Notes under the pieces: model-generated
Database searches by the model: none
What the model saw: only the letters and a program-made list of their open reading frames with translations
What the model was told of the DNA's origin: nothing
NCBI RefSeq assembly: GCF_026914185.1
Contig: NC_070558.1
Coordinates: forward strand, 8,689,501 to 8,753,500
DNA from: Puccinia triticina
Lineage: Eukaryota; Basidiomycota; Pucciniomycetes; Pucciniales; Pucciniaceae
Length of the DNA stretch: 64,000 nt
Reading direction: 5' to 3'
Part shown: positions 1 to 10,224 of the stretch, piece by piece
How the letters are laid out: every line of letters starts with the position of its first letter
Position numbering within the stretch: position 1 is the stretch's first letter
Made by a program: the position numbers and the translations under genes

Positions 1-813
1 CCATACATGGGAAACTGGTGGGATGTGAATTTCGCCACCATTGATCATCGAACCACATTGTACACGGCATGGTTATTACTAATACTAACGACACATATTC
101 AATTGGATTGTTTTGTTCAGCACGGCTTTCAGTATGTTACTGCGGCGATCGCAAAGATCAACTGCCAAGTTTTTCTTCGTTTTCTTTGATACTTTGTAGG
201 ATATGACTGCAATCCATTTCAGCAATGGATCATCAAGTTCAAAACATTTTTCTGATGCTCGATTCTAAGGGTAAGATGGACCAAATGCGCGCAGATTGGA
301 ATGAAGCAGCTTGCTGGAAGTTGAACAACCGGACCAGAAGACTTGCGATCTCCCAAGCTCTCCTCCGAAGATTGCGCCACACCGAAAATTGTGTACTTAC
401 AATTTACACATTTAAATATGTATTTGTAACAAAGGCACTTCGGTTCTCGCGGGTTCTCGCGCAGGAGCCTCATGAGGTCATCGATGAGGTCACAGAGGGT
501 GCAGAGGCCTGTGGGTTACGTAAATGTGACAGCCCAACGATTTGTGAGACGTTTTGTGTGCAAACCAGGGACCACTAGGCTGTACACACATTTTTGGACT
601 GACCATGGCCTTATTTTTTTTGCCGTTTTTTCAATCAAATTAAGATCATCCTCAACCAGGTTTTGCGTGCAGCGTACAGCAGAATGCCGCGTGCAACTGT
701 AAGCTCTGGGTGGTTTATCCTCGGCAAAATCTTTTAGTTTTTGGTTACCTCAATAAACAGGTGTGTTCTTAGGTCCCTCTGTGGCATCTGCATGGCTATA
801 TTATTGAATGATT

Positions 814-1324
814 TGGAGGACTTCCAGTGAACTTTGAATAAATCTGGAGTTTCAGATTTTGCATGTGGAACTGTGGATCACTTTGGGGAGCTTTGCAGAC
901 CTAGATTTTCCCACAAAATGGACAACTTCCCGTCAATCTGGGAACTCAGATTTTTCCAGATTTTGCAGGGAAATCTGGGCTCAATTGTCCCAAATCATCG
1001 ATCTGCCTAGATTTCCCTGCGAAATCTGGGAAATTCTGGGTTTCCAGATTGGCGGGAAGTCCTCCAATGGAGGACTTCCTGTTGCCTCTGGGAGCCTCCC
1101 AGATCTCAATTTATACAACCCAACTCTTAATTTTCAGGATCAAGGAAAATGTTTTCTTAAGCCTGTAGTTTGTTGCTCTCATGTGTGCTTTTTGTGGTTT
1201 TGGTAGGTGTCTTAATTTAGGAATTAGAGAGGCATTTAGAGCTCTCTAAATGCCAACGGGAAGTCCTCCAATCTGAAATCTGCTGCCTCAGATCTGACTT
1301 TCCAGATCAACAGGAAGTCCTCCA
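814..1324. repeat. Inverted-repeat cluster with TGGAGGACTTCC ends
   Basis: The 12-mer TGGAGGACTTCC begins this stretch and its complement ends it. The same word occurs as a small palindrome near 1056-1080 and again near 1259. The parts between are diverged AGATTT/AAATCT-rich sequence. It looks like a decayed foldback element. I see no target duplication and no supportable gene in 1-1488. Confidence 0.45.
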
Positions 1325-1689
1325 TCCCTTGCACAACTTTCACATTTGGAGAATAACAGTGGGAATTTGGAAATCAGCTAGTCAATGCTTTTTAGAGATG
1401 GACGGAGAGGAATCATGTTGGCCATTGGGAATGTACAGTCTTGATGGCCAAAATGACTTCTTTATATTGATCATTTCTCTATGTGCAATAGAGATAGTCA
1501 TTTGGGACCCGGGTACCAAGCGGTACCCGGGTACCGCACCGCTTTTTGGCCAATTTCAGGCACCTAGTACCGCACCCGGCACCGCCTGGGAGGTACCACG
1601 GGTACCGCGGGTACCACCCGTGATATTTTTTGGTGTGGCAGCGTCCTGCTGTCCTGCTTGCTCCATCCAGTTTGTTGCCATCCATTGCG

Positions 1690-2285
1690 ACAAGCTGGAG
1701 GGCAAACAGGCCACTGTTTGCCGGGAGGAACTCCTCCCGGCAAGCACTGGCTCTCCTCTTTGACCGGAGGAATCCCTCCGGTTGAGGAGGAATACACACC
1801 TCTGACCGGAGGAATTGATCCATCTGATTGGAGGCATGTACACCTCTTTGACCGGAGGAATGGCTCCGGTCAAAGAGGCAAGTCCACCCAGCGAGCTGGA
1901 TATGCGTCCAGCTCACCGGTGGACATCCCTTGCCAAGCTGGATACATAATATGTATCCAGCTTGCCGAGATGACTCATCCCTCACCAAGATGGATACACA
2001 ATATCCAGCTCGGCTAGGGAGGTCTCACGACGAGCTGGACACATCCAGTTCCCTTGGAAGATTCCTCTCGGCGAGCTGGATACATATGTATCCCGCTTGG
2101 CAAGGGGACTCCTCTCCAGCTCATCAAGAGGTTCTTTGGCGTCTGCGAGCTGGATACAATATATGTATCCAGCTTCGCGGGAGGAGTCCCCTTGGCGAGC
2201 TGGATACGCCGAGAGGAATCTTCCCAGCTTGCTGGGAGGCCTTCGCCAAGCTGGATCTACCAAGTCCAGGCTCTCAATCTCCCGG
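1690..2285. repeat. Palindrome array, GGAGGAAT and GAGCTGGATAC cores
   Basis: The first part (1690-1885) repeats hairpins of the type CCGGAGGAAT...ATTCCTCCGG. The second part (1900-2260) repeats hairpins with arms GAGCTGGATAC/GTATCCAGCTC, often joined by ATATGTAT. At a larger scale the block 2055-2120 (GGAAGATTCCTCTCGGCG ... GGCAAGGGGACTCCTC) returns in reverse complement at about 2180-2240, so the hairpin units are arranged as a longer foldback. The open reading frames here are by-products of the repeat. Confidence 0.8.
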
Positions 2286-2307
2286 GGGGTGGGAGGTGCT
2301 TGTAGGT

Positions 2308-2846
2308 CTAACTTAACACAAGTCCCCCCTGGTGGGAGCGCTGTGGCTGGCGGCAAAGCCGCCCCTCCCGCAGGGAGGGACTTGTGCATTATCCCAAATT
2401 TTACGCGGGAGCAGAAAGTTCATTTGGCTGAGAGGTTTTTGAAAATTTTTATAGCTCCTCCCCCAGCCTCTCCACCAATATGCCCTATCTGTACCCTATG
2501 CTACTTTTCTTTCTCTACATTTTGGTCTACTCAGATTTTTTCTATCTCAATCTGTTGACCTTTTCAAAAGATCAAAAATGCACAAGTCTTCCAAATGAGG
2601 CTCCACTTGTTTGGGACTCCAGGAGTTGTTTTTCTGGCTACAAGATAGATAAGTGGTTCAAATTGATTGCAAGAACAGAACCTACAGCTCTGTGTATTCA
2701 GTTTTTCTATATTGGTTGGGATTTTTAGTGTAGCAGATCCTTTCTGCTCCTGCTTAAATCAAGACATAACTCATAAGCCTCTCCTGCGGAGAGCCCTCCG
2801 GGCGGGGTCCCCCGGACCCTCCGTTCAAGAGGCTTAGTTAAGCTAG
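2308..2846 (+). mobile_element. MULE-type MITE, copy 1 (9-bp TSD)
   Basis: A 539-bp element starts CTAACTTAAC and ends GTTAAGCTAG. It is flanked by a perfect 9-bp direct repeat CTTGTAGGT at 2299-2307 and 2847-2855. Nine-bp duplications are typical of Mutator-like elements. The left subterminal region forms a hairpin with an AAGTCCCCCC stem and the right one a hairpin with a TAAGCCTCTC stem. Sequence in the middle (near 2590-2650) matches inverted sequence near 39300-39370. There is no coding capacity. Confidence 0.8.
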
Positions 2847-2855
2847 CTTGTAGGT

Positions 2856-3889
2856 GGTACCCGGGTACCACACCGCTTTCCGGCCAAAACCCGGTACCTA
2901 CACGCTGTGGTAAGACTAATCCACTTACAAACACATCAAAAATAGGGAAGAATTAAGATAATAATATATTATAAAGTACAAACAAAACCATTATAGTACA
3001 AAACATACTACAACCAACATCTTACACATATTTCTCAATTATATTATCACCCAGAAAACCAGTACTAGTCTATTTAGTTACATAATTAAGTACATAGTAG
3101 AATCCTAGTTTCACATACAAATCACACCCATTACATAGTACAAATCTATTCTAGGACTAAAAGGGACACTGCTGAAAGATTCCAATATCACATGTTAGAA
3201 AATCTACTCTTAGATCATGTTTTCACCCCAAAGAGGAACAAGCCAAGTGATCACAACTCAAAGTAGTATACTGTTTCACAAATATTGTGTACAGCTTCCC
3301 AATATAGATTATTATTTCACACTACAACTGTACAGCATCCCAAAGTAGTATACTATTTCACACTTGTAAAATCCACTCTCAGAATAGTTTATTTACTACA
3401 TAAGGAGGCCTCTTCTGCCCCTTCTTGTTCCCTTTCTTCCCCATGCTTGCATAAATAGTAATAACAAGAGATTACTTCCGCATTCATCACACCACTATAG
3501 TATAGTAACGCCTGCATAAATAGTAATATTAAGAAATTACTTCTGCATCCATTACATTATTATAGTATTATAATATTAGATCTTAAATTTAGAACTTGAT
3601 AATTATAAATATAACTTACTTTTGATAACAAACTTGATCACATCAAATTTATAACACCTCTCATCCCAAGCACAAGATTCCTGGTTCTTAGGGTCTGAAG
3701 CAGTCTAAATTAAGAATAATTCATCTGATTTAGCCACACACTAAATTCTTAGTGTAAATTTCTCCCAGAGTTTATTATAGGAAGGCAGCCTTTCAAGCAC
3801 CTTTAGCCTAAACTTACCTAGTTTTTGCTATATTCCCTTCCAAGCTCAGATCACGCCTTGCATAGAAGTTCCACAACGCCGGGGGTACT
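2856..3889. other. AT-rich stretch without a gene
   Basis: No credible coding region. It opens with a GGTACC palindrome cluster (2856-2905). After that it is AT-rich, with short imperfect tandem copies: a unit with AAAGTAGTATACT near 3258-3365, and a unit of about 66 bp with GCATAAATAGTAAT near 3445-3575. Confidence 0.5.
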
Positions 3890-4110
3890 TCCTTGCGAGC
3901 AGGTTTGTGGATCCAACAAGGCGCTTTTGATCCGTGGAACCAACAAGGATCAGCTCGGTAAGTGCTTGGTAAGCTTGTCGGTTCCACAGAACATCATTTT
4001 CCCCGTGGAACCGACGGGTTTGTCACTTTTCCCCATCGGTTCCACGAAGCACACTCCTGTAACTTGTGGAGACCACGTTGGCTTGTTGCTCACGTTGGTT
4101 CCACCACCAC
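3890..4110. repeat. Palindrome array, GTGGAACCAAC core
   Basis: Several copies of GTGGAACC and its complement GGTTCCAC alternate at short spacing. Variants include CCGTGGAACCGACGGG at about 4002 and the CGGTTCCACG complement at about 4037. The open frames across it in both directions are artefacts of this repetition. It is the smallest of the five palindrome arrays in the window. Confidence 0.6.
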
Positions 4111-4424
4111 AACCTTTTTTTTCACTTCCAACCAGGACTAGCTCAGGCTGGTCCTGAAGTGTTGAAAGTTCGAGAAAATAAGTAATTGAAAGGAAGAAAA
4201 AAAAAGTTGAAAAAAAACTTTGATGGAAAATCCACTCGCAAACGGCTTCCTGAGTGGGTATAATATTTATAAACAAGGGGGTGTTTCACAATCTGTATTA
4301 GCGTAGCACTGCCAGCAAACAGGTGACGTAATCCGGATTTCGTCGCGCTGACGTAATCCAGATTTCAATTCAAACCCGCGCCCCGGGTGTGTTGTCACCT
4401 GTTGTGGATTTTGTCACCTGCCAT

Positions 4425-5190
4425 TCTCAGTGGCAGGTGCAAGAGGAAAGCACGACTCCCTTGATGACCGGTTAGCACCGGCCATCAAGGGGACACACAC
4501 ACCTCCCTTGATGGCCCGTCTGTACCGGCCATCAAGAGGAAAACCCTACATTATCTCGTTGGCCGGTCAGTACCGGCCAGCAAGAGTAAGGCACTGTTTG
4601 CACTCTCAATGGCCGCTACTGACCGGCCATCAAAGGGTGACACATATACCCCTTGGTGGCCTGTCAGTACACCGGCCATCGAGACAAAAACATTAAACTC
4701 TTGATGGCCCGTACTGGCCGGCCATTGATGGCCCGTACTGGCCGGCCATTGATGGCCCGTCAGTACCGGCCATCAAGAGGAACATAATACACTCTTGATG
4801 GCCTGAAATGATTAGCCATCAAGAGGACATACACACCTTGCACATTGACCCAACTGGTCATCAAGAGCAAAGCACTGCACTCTTGATGGCCAGTCAGCGC
4901 AGGCCATCAAGAGTGTAGTATATTCCTCTTGATGGCTGGTACTGACGGGCCATTGAGTGGGGTGTGTATGTCCTCTCAATGGCTAATCAGTCCAGGCCAT
5001 TGAGAGTGTATTATGTTCCTCTTGATGGCCAGTACTGACGGGCCATCAAGGGTGATGTGTATACACATTGAGAAAAGAGTTTTGCTCTCAATGGCCGGTC
5101 AGTACGGGCCATCAAGAGTTTAGTGTTTTTGTCTTGATGGCCGGTGTACTGACAGGCCACCAAGGGGTATATGTGTCACCTTTTGATGGG
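4425..5190. repeat. Two-level palindrome array, CTTGATGGCC core
   Basis: About 18 small hairpins have arms CTTGATGGCC/GGCCATCAAG and spacers such as CGTCAGTAC. The spacers are not random: reading inward from 4617 and from 5186 on opposite strands gives the same series. Examples are GGTGACACATATACCCC, then GACAAAAACA, then GGAACATAATACACTC, then AGGACATACACACC. So 4617-4890 and 4910-5186 are arms of one long imperfect palindrome, each made of small palindromes. Units at 4425-4616 have no partner on the right. Confidence 0.85.
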
Positions 5191-5341
5191 GGCACTACGG
5201 GGAATCCACGAGGATTCCTCGAGATATCCTCGTCGAAGGACTCCCCGGGTGTAGTACTGCACCCGGCACCGCTGCACGGGTGCGAGGCGGGTGCAAGGGG
5301 GTACCCGCAGCAGGTACCGAATGACTATCTCTAATGTGCAA

Positions 5342-5701
5342 GGGCTTCCACACAGCATGAATGCAACTGCCAGGGGCTTTAAAAGATTTCTGACCAGTGT
5401 GTACTGTTTATGGAGCTTTGAAAGGCCTATCCTGGGATCTGTCACCCCAATATACGCATATACATGAAGGTGACATTGGAAAAGTGAAAAACAGCCCAAA
5501 TGTGTGTGCGTGGAAACATTGAAGAAAGTCTACAAAATAAAATAAAATCTCACAAGCTTATTTGTGTTAAGAAGACAGCATGTTTAGCTGAAACAATCTG
5601 GTAACACACCAAGCTTGATGTGACTCATATTTCCACCTTATTTTCTTTTTTCTTTTTTGGCTCAACTCTAGGGGATACCTGCCTCTTTTAGGGAAAAATT
5701 T
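5342..5701. other. Intergenic stretch with a repeat fragment
   Basis: No gene seen. The segment 5438-5500 contains a third, partial copy of the arm sequence of the neighbouring inverted-repeat element (shared CATGAAGGTGACATT and AAAAGTGAAAAACA), in the orientation of its right arm. The rest is unremarkable AT-rich sequence. Confidence 0.5.
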
Positions 5702-6978
5702 GCCAACAGCCAAGCTGTTTCTGGACTCTAGTACTCAGATCTTTGACAAATCTATATTTGAGGGTCCCAAAAAACATGTCAAATACCACCGTGCTATGCC
5801 CTGTGAAGGTAGTTGTTTTTCACTTTTCTAATGTCACCTTCATGTACACATGTAGAATGGAAAATCACAGGCTGGGCCTCCCACAGATCAACAACATGTA
5901 CAGACAAGACTTTGGAGATGGCACTTGGCACCCGCCGGCGGGTACCCATCACACTACAGCACATAATTATATGCACCTGCAGGTGCCCATGGCGGGTGCC
6001 AGGGGTTCCATTTTAGTAAAAACTAGGCAAATTGTGGCTGCACCGCGGAAAACAAACTTGCACAAGAACGCCATGTGAAATCCCAGATCTCACAGTTGCT
6101 TGAGAAATAATCAAATTGTTTTCAATTATCATTGCAACAAATGATGCAAAAACTTGTGCTAGTATAGCTGCAGCGGTCAAAGGTCGGCGGCACTTTTCTT
6201 CACTTTTCGCGGCTTTTTGGTGTGAGAAGCGTTAACAGAACCGCGCGCTGCCGCGCCCATTTGCGCTGCTTCGCTAGTTGCTTGAAATAGTGATTTTAGG
6301 GCACAGTTTTTTTTATCATTTCAACCAAAGACTAGAAGAAAAGAAGCATTTGATCCTAGAATTTGTTCCAACCCAGCTTTCCCAGCAGAATTTGAGGCTT
6401 TTCAGCGCTCAGCGCGCCACATTTTCTCATTGTTTCAGTGCTCATTGCATTGAACGACAGAATATCGCTGTTTCAGCCAGAGATCCCGCTTTTCAGCACC
6501 CAGCGCAGCGGGTTTTCGCCATTTCAGCTCTGAGCGCAGCCAAAGACCGCTACTGAAATTGAAGAGATTTTTGCTCTTAAAACAATTCAAAAAGCGCAGC
6601 AGGCCAACCGCTGTCAAAAGTGCTAGCAACGCTGGCGGCTTTGGACAACCAATCAGATCCAAATCCTCAACAATACCTAATTACTGTCCACGAGAATCAC
6701 CAACAAAGAATTATGTGATGAAGTGTGACGGGTACCCGCCGGCGGGTGCCAAGTGCCATCTCCAAAGTCTTGTCTGTACATGTTTTTGATCTGTGGGAGG
6801 CCCAGCCTGTGATTTTCCACCCCCCTTCTACATGTGTACATGAAGGTGACATTAGAAAAGTGAAAAACAACTACCTTGACAGGGCATAGCACGGTGGTAT
6901 TTGACATGTTTTTTGGGAACCTCAAATACAGATTTGTCAAAGATCTGAGTACTAGAGTCCAGAGGCGTCTTGGCTGCC
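5702..6978. mobile_element. Element with 250-bp inverted-repeat arms
   Basis: The left arm (5702-5953) and right arm (6726-6978) are inverted copies at roughly 90 percent identity, ending on CAGCCAAG and CTTGGCTG. The inner edge of each arm is a GC-rich palindrome, CCGCCGGCGGGTACCC. The 770-bp centre is richer in GC near 6180-6260, with repeated GCGCAGC/CAGCGC words between 6395 and 6545. Long mirror open frames in the arms exist only because the arms are copies. I find no target duplication, so the true ends may differ. Confidence 0.7.
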
Positions 6979-7218
6979 TTTACTACATTCAAATGGAAAG
7001 ATATGCATATGCAGATGTCCAATTTCATATGCCATGGATTGCCTTGTACAATTTCATATGCCATGGATTGCCTTGTAATTTTCTATTTCAAACACAAATT
7101 CTTGATAATTTTTGATAGCTCACCTGCTTTGTATCACTGCCAGAATAATTGGCCGGGCTGAGTTTATCCAATTTAAAGTGGGATGCACTTAACCAATTTA
7201 AATTTGGTTGATCTCAAA

Positions 7219-10084
7219 TCAGGATGTAAACGGGTCGGGTTCGGGTCGGAAAACAGTGCCCGAACCCGACCCGAGGTAAATCTCGGGTCGGGGCGGGTTG
7301 GGTCAAAATCTCAAACAGGCTGCCCAAACCCGAACCCGATTAAGGATGCAGCGGGTCGGGTCGGGTCAGGGTCGGGTCAGGGGTGACCCGAGCGTTTTGG
7401 GCCGTTGAATGAGAAAGGAAATAAGATTGTGCCAATTTTCAGCAATCTGGTCCTGGTGCATTCGTGTATATACAACAGGGGAGCCTATGAGGATAAAATC
7501 AAAGAAAAGATACTATGATGAGCCAGAAACAGACTCAGATACATTATCAAAGTCATCATCTTTGTTCATTATGATCCCCTCTTCAGCGCGGATCCAGTTT
7601 TGCGCGCATACAAGTACTTCAAGAGTGTTTGGTTGCATTCGGGTTCGATTACTGCCAAGGACTCTTCCACCTGTGGAGAATGCTGATTCTGATGCAATCG
7701 AAGTCATCGGAGTCATTAAAACAGATTTTGCAAGTATGGCGAGTGTTGGGAATCGATCGGTGTGGGTGCTCCACCAGGTGAGGACCGAAAAATTAGCCAA
7801 TTCAATGAGAATTGGAGGCTCCTGGAGATACAAGTCAAGCTCAGCCGTAGTAGATACCAATTGGGCCACCTTCTTCCTCTTGAGGTATTGCTCAAAGCGC
7901 TGATCATCTTCATCAGCAGTAGCGTCGTTTTGAATGGTCAAGTTGTTTTCATCGCAATCGAGGCTCGAGTGACTTTTGGAGAAAAGCTTGTTTTTGTTGC
8001 CAATCACGTCATCGAACCAGCTGGCAAGGGTTTTTCTGATTCTGTTGATGGTGAGTGTAGCTTGATCTTCGCCAACCTCTTCAGATAGAATAAATTCTAT
8101 GCGCTGGAACTTGCAACGGGGATCGAAAACCTGGTTGATTGCCGTGAAGTCTTCCATCGGAAGCCAGTACTTGTCGAATTTTTCTTGCATCGGCTGGATC
8201 ATTTCAATTATTTCGGGCGAGCCATTTTCTCGGGATTCTTTGAGCTGTTTGTCAATCTTCTTCATCGTTTTATAGGCAAGATGTGCAGTAGGGTATCGTG
8301 TCATTCCAAGTTTTAAAGTAGCTAAATCAAACAAGCAGTGAATGAAATGTCAGCTAATTGATCTGTGGGAATTCAATGATCACAAAGAAGAAATGATGTA
8401 CCCGAGTGGAAAACAGACAAGAAATCCTTAATAGTTGAAATCTCCTCCCACTCGGTTGAGTTAGGACAATGAGTGTAGTTAGCGTCTTGAATGGCGAGCT
8501 GATCAAACGCTTCCTTATACGGGAGGGCCGACTTGATCATGAGGAAAGTGGAGTTCCAGCGGGTGGGAACATCGAACAATGGGAGAGCTCGCTGGTCCAT
8601 TCCAACAAGATCGATCGCCTCCTTGAAGGATTGTTTACGCGAAGGGGTGCTCTTGGTGTAACGAACGCTGTCCCGAATCTTGTTGATAGCTTCAGAGAAG
8701 ATCTTCAGGCCATCCTTCACGACCAAGTTAATAACGTGCGCAAGACATTGGACATGGAAATAAATTCCTTTCATTTCAAGGGGAAGACTTCTCCGGGCTG
8801 AAATAGACAATATTACTCGAGTGATTGCGGAGTCGTTGCTTGTGGCATTATCGACGGTGATAGATGCCACCTTATCCAATATTTTCCATTCGTTCATCAC
8901 GTTGACGAGTTGTTCAGCGATAGCGACACCAGTGTGAGGAGTGAGAAGCTCCTTAAAGGATATGATGTGAGTCTTCAGCGTCCAGTCGGACGAAATAAAA
9001 TGAGCCAAAATTACCATATAAGGTGACTGGTTAGACGAGGTCCAGAGATCAGTTGTTAAGGCAACTCGATCTACACCAGAAATCTCAACAGCTAGCTTTT
9101 CCTTCATCGAGTTGTATAAAGCCATTACTTCGGTCTTGAGGGTCGTTCGAGTAAAGAATTTGAACTTTGGTTGTAGTGAGGCGACAAAGGCGCGGAATAG
9201 CGGCTGTTTGACAAAGACGAATGGCTGTTTGTGAGCAATAACCATTTTGACAAGAAGCTCGCGCGAGGTCGTCTGAGAGAATATCCAGTTGGTTGGTTTT
9301 GATCCATCCGCGGGTGCCGAGAGTTTCAACATGGTTTGCTTGCTGGAGGTGAGGTAGGAGCTGCAACGTTCGAGGTGACGCCATAGGTGCTTGGTGCCGT
9401 TGGAGCTCTTACCCTCGAGTTGGTCTCGGCAGTAATGACAGTGTGCCTTGGTACCCTGACCTGTTAAAAAAAGAAAATTATCAGAAAGCTTCTTCAAAAG
9501 TGGCCCCCACAAACACAAAAACAAGGAGACTTGCCGGATTCTTTTTTGGTGAAGTGCTCCCAAATGTCGCTCGTCGTCTTTCGTTTTTTCAAATTTCGAC
9601 TGGTAGATTGAGATTCTTGCGCACTCGATGGTTCAGGATCCTTTTCGGTGGTTTTTGCAACCTCTTGAGTGCTTGGCGGCTGAGACTGGCCCTTGGTGGT
9701 GACTTGGGATTGGGAAACCTTGATCGGAGACTCTTCATCAGACGAACTGGAATTTACCGCGGCCGGTTGTTTCCTCTTGGACCGTCGCATGGTTGGGACT
9801 CGGCGCAGGATGGGTGATTGTGTGACTGTGGGTTGAGGGGATATCAGATATCTCAGACTTAAGTCACCGATCGGCGATTACAGCTGACTCAATTGGGTCA
9901 TAGTCAGGTCATCGGGCCGACCCGAAGTGGAATCGGCCTGCCCAAACCCGAACCCGATTGACAATCGGGTCTTGCCGGGTCGGGTCGGAAATTGGTTTTT
10001 CAGCTGTCAGGCTGACCGAACCCGACCCGAGACCCGCCGGGTCTCGGGTCGCCTCTGGGTCGACCCGACCCATTTGCATCCTGA
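7219..10084 (-). mobile_element. Complete hAT transposon with TIRs and 8-bp TSD
   Basis: The element is 2,866 bp. It starts TCAGGATG and ends CATCCTGA, and is flanked by perfect 8-bp repeats ATCTCAAA (7211-7218 and 10085-10092). Behind the tips both ends carry many copies of CGGGTCGGG-type words: on the left at 7229-7390 and, inverted, at 9905-10075. These are probable transposase-binding subterminal repeats. It encodes one spliced transposase on the minus strand with no visible stop or frameshift. The clean ends and open frame suggest a recent insertion and possible activity. Confidence 0.9.
7513..9790 (-). CDS. hAT-family transposase
   Basis: Three exons on the minus strand, 9790-9515, 9455-8402 and 8321-7513, join in phase to 712 codons. 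The first intron boundary could shift slightly. Residues 1-75 are a basic, Ser/Gln-rich, probably nuclear N-terminus. A BED-type zinc finger follows (DIWEHFTKKE, then AHCHYC and later HLWRHLERC). The centre holds the RNase H-like catalytic part, with the LTTDLWTS and HVQCLAHVINLVV motifs typical of hAT enzymes. The C-terminus has the hAT dimerisation region (TWWSTHTDRFPTLAILAK, then SIASESAFSTGGRVL). The known role is cut-and-paste transposition. The gene sits inside matching TIRs and appears unbroken. Confidence 0.92.
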
Positions 10085-10224
10085 ATCTCAAATGATGAAA
10101 TAAAAATCCAAGGGACCCCCCTTGGTTTTATATTTCATTGGTTGAGATCAACCCATTTAAGATTGGTTGAGTGCATCCCAGTTAAACTAGGATGACTTCA
10201 TCCTGGCCAAATATGCTGGCAGTG

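Larger units (their letters stand above)
1489..5333. mobile_element. 3.8-kb hAT-like non-autonomous element with 8-bp TSD
   Basis: The left end reads TAGAGATAGTCATT and the right end is its exact reverse complement. Both ends are bordered by the same 8 bp, ATGTGCAA, at 1481-1488 and 5334-5341. An 8-bp duplication with a TAGAG-type terminal repeat is the signature of the hAT superfamily. No transposase is visible inside. Just inside each end lies a cluster of degenerate GGTACC/GGCACC palindromes (1505-1620 and 5245-5320). The body carries palindrome arrays at 1690-2285, 3890-4110 and 4425-5190, plus a nested MULE-type MITE at 2308-2846. It is presumably mobilised in trans. Confidence 0.75.
7135..10224. 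mobile_element. MITE interrupted by the hAT transposon
   Basis: With 7219-10084 and one target copy removed, a small element of about 220 bp remains. Its ends are CACTGCCAG and CTGGCAGTG, each followed inward by a diverged TTGGCC and a GGGATGCACT word on opposite strands. The flanks read TAT on both sides. It predates the hAT insertion, since the hAT target site (ATCTCAAA) lies inside it. Confidence 0.6.

Noticed and set aside
1479..2558. Several overlapping frames of 80-170 residues on both strands
   Set aside because: They run through palindrome repeats (Trp-Ile, Tyr-Pro-Ala type repeats) and exist on both strands because the DNA is palindromic.
5743..6940. Matching frames of 111 and 87 residues (MTNLYLR...) on opposite strands
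   Set aside because: They are the two arms of an inverted repeat. No start-codon context or family supports a gene.
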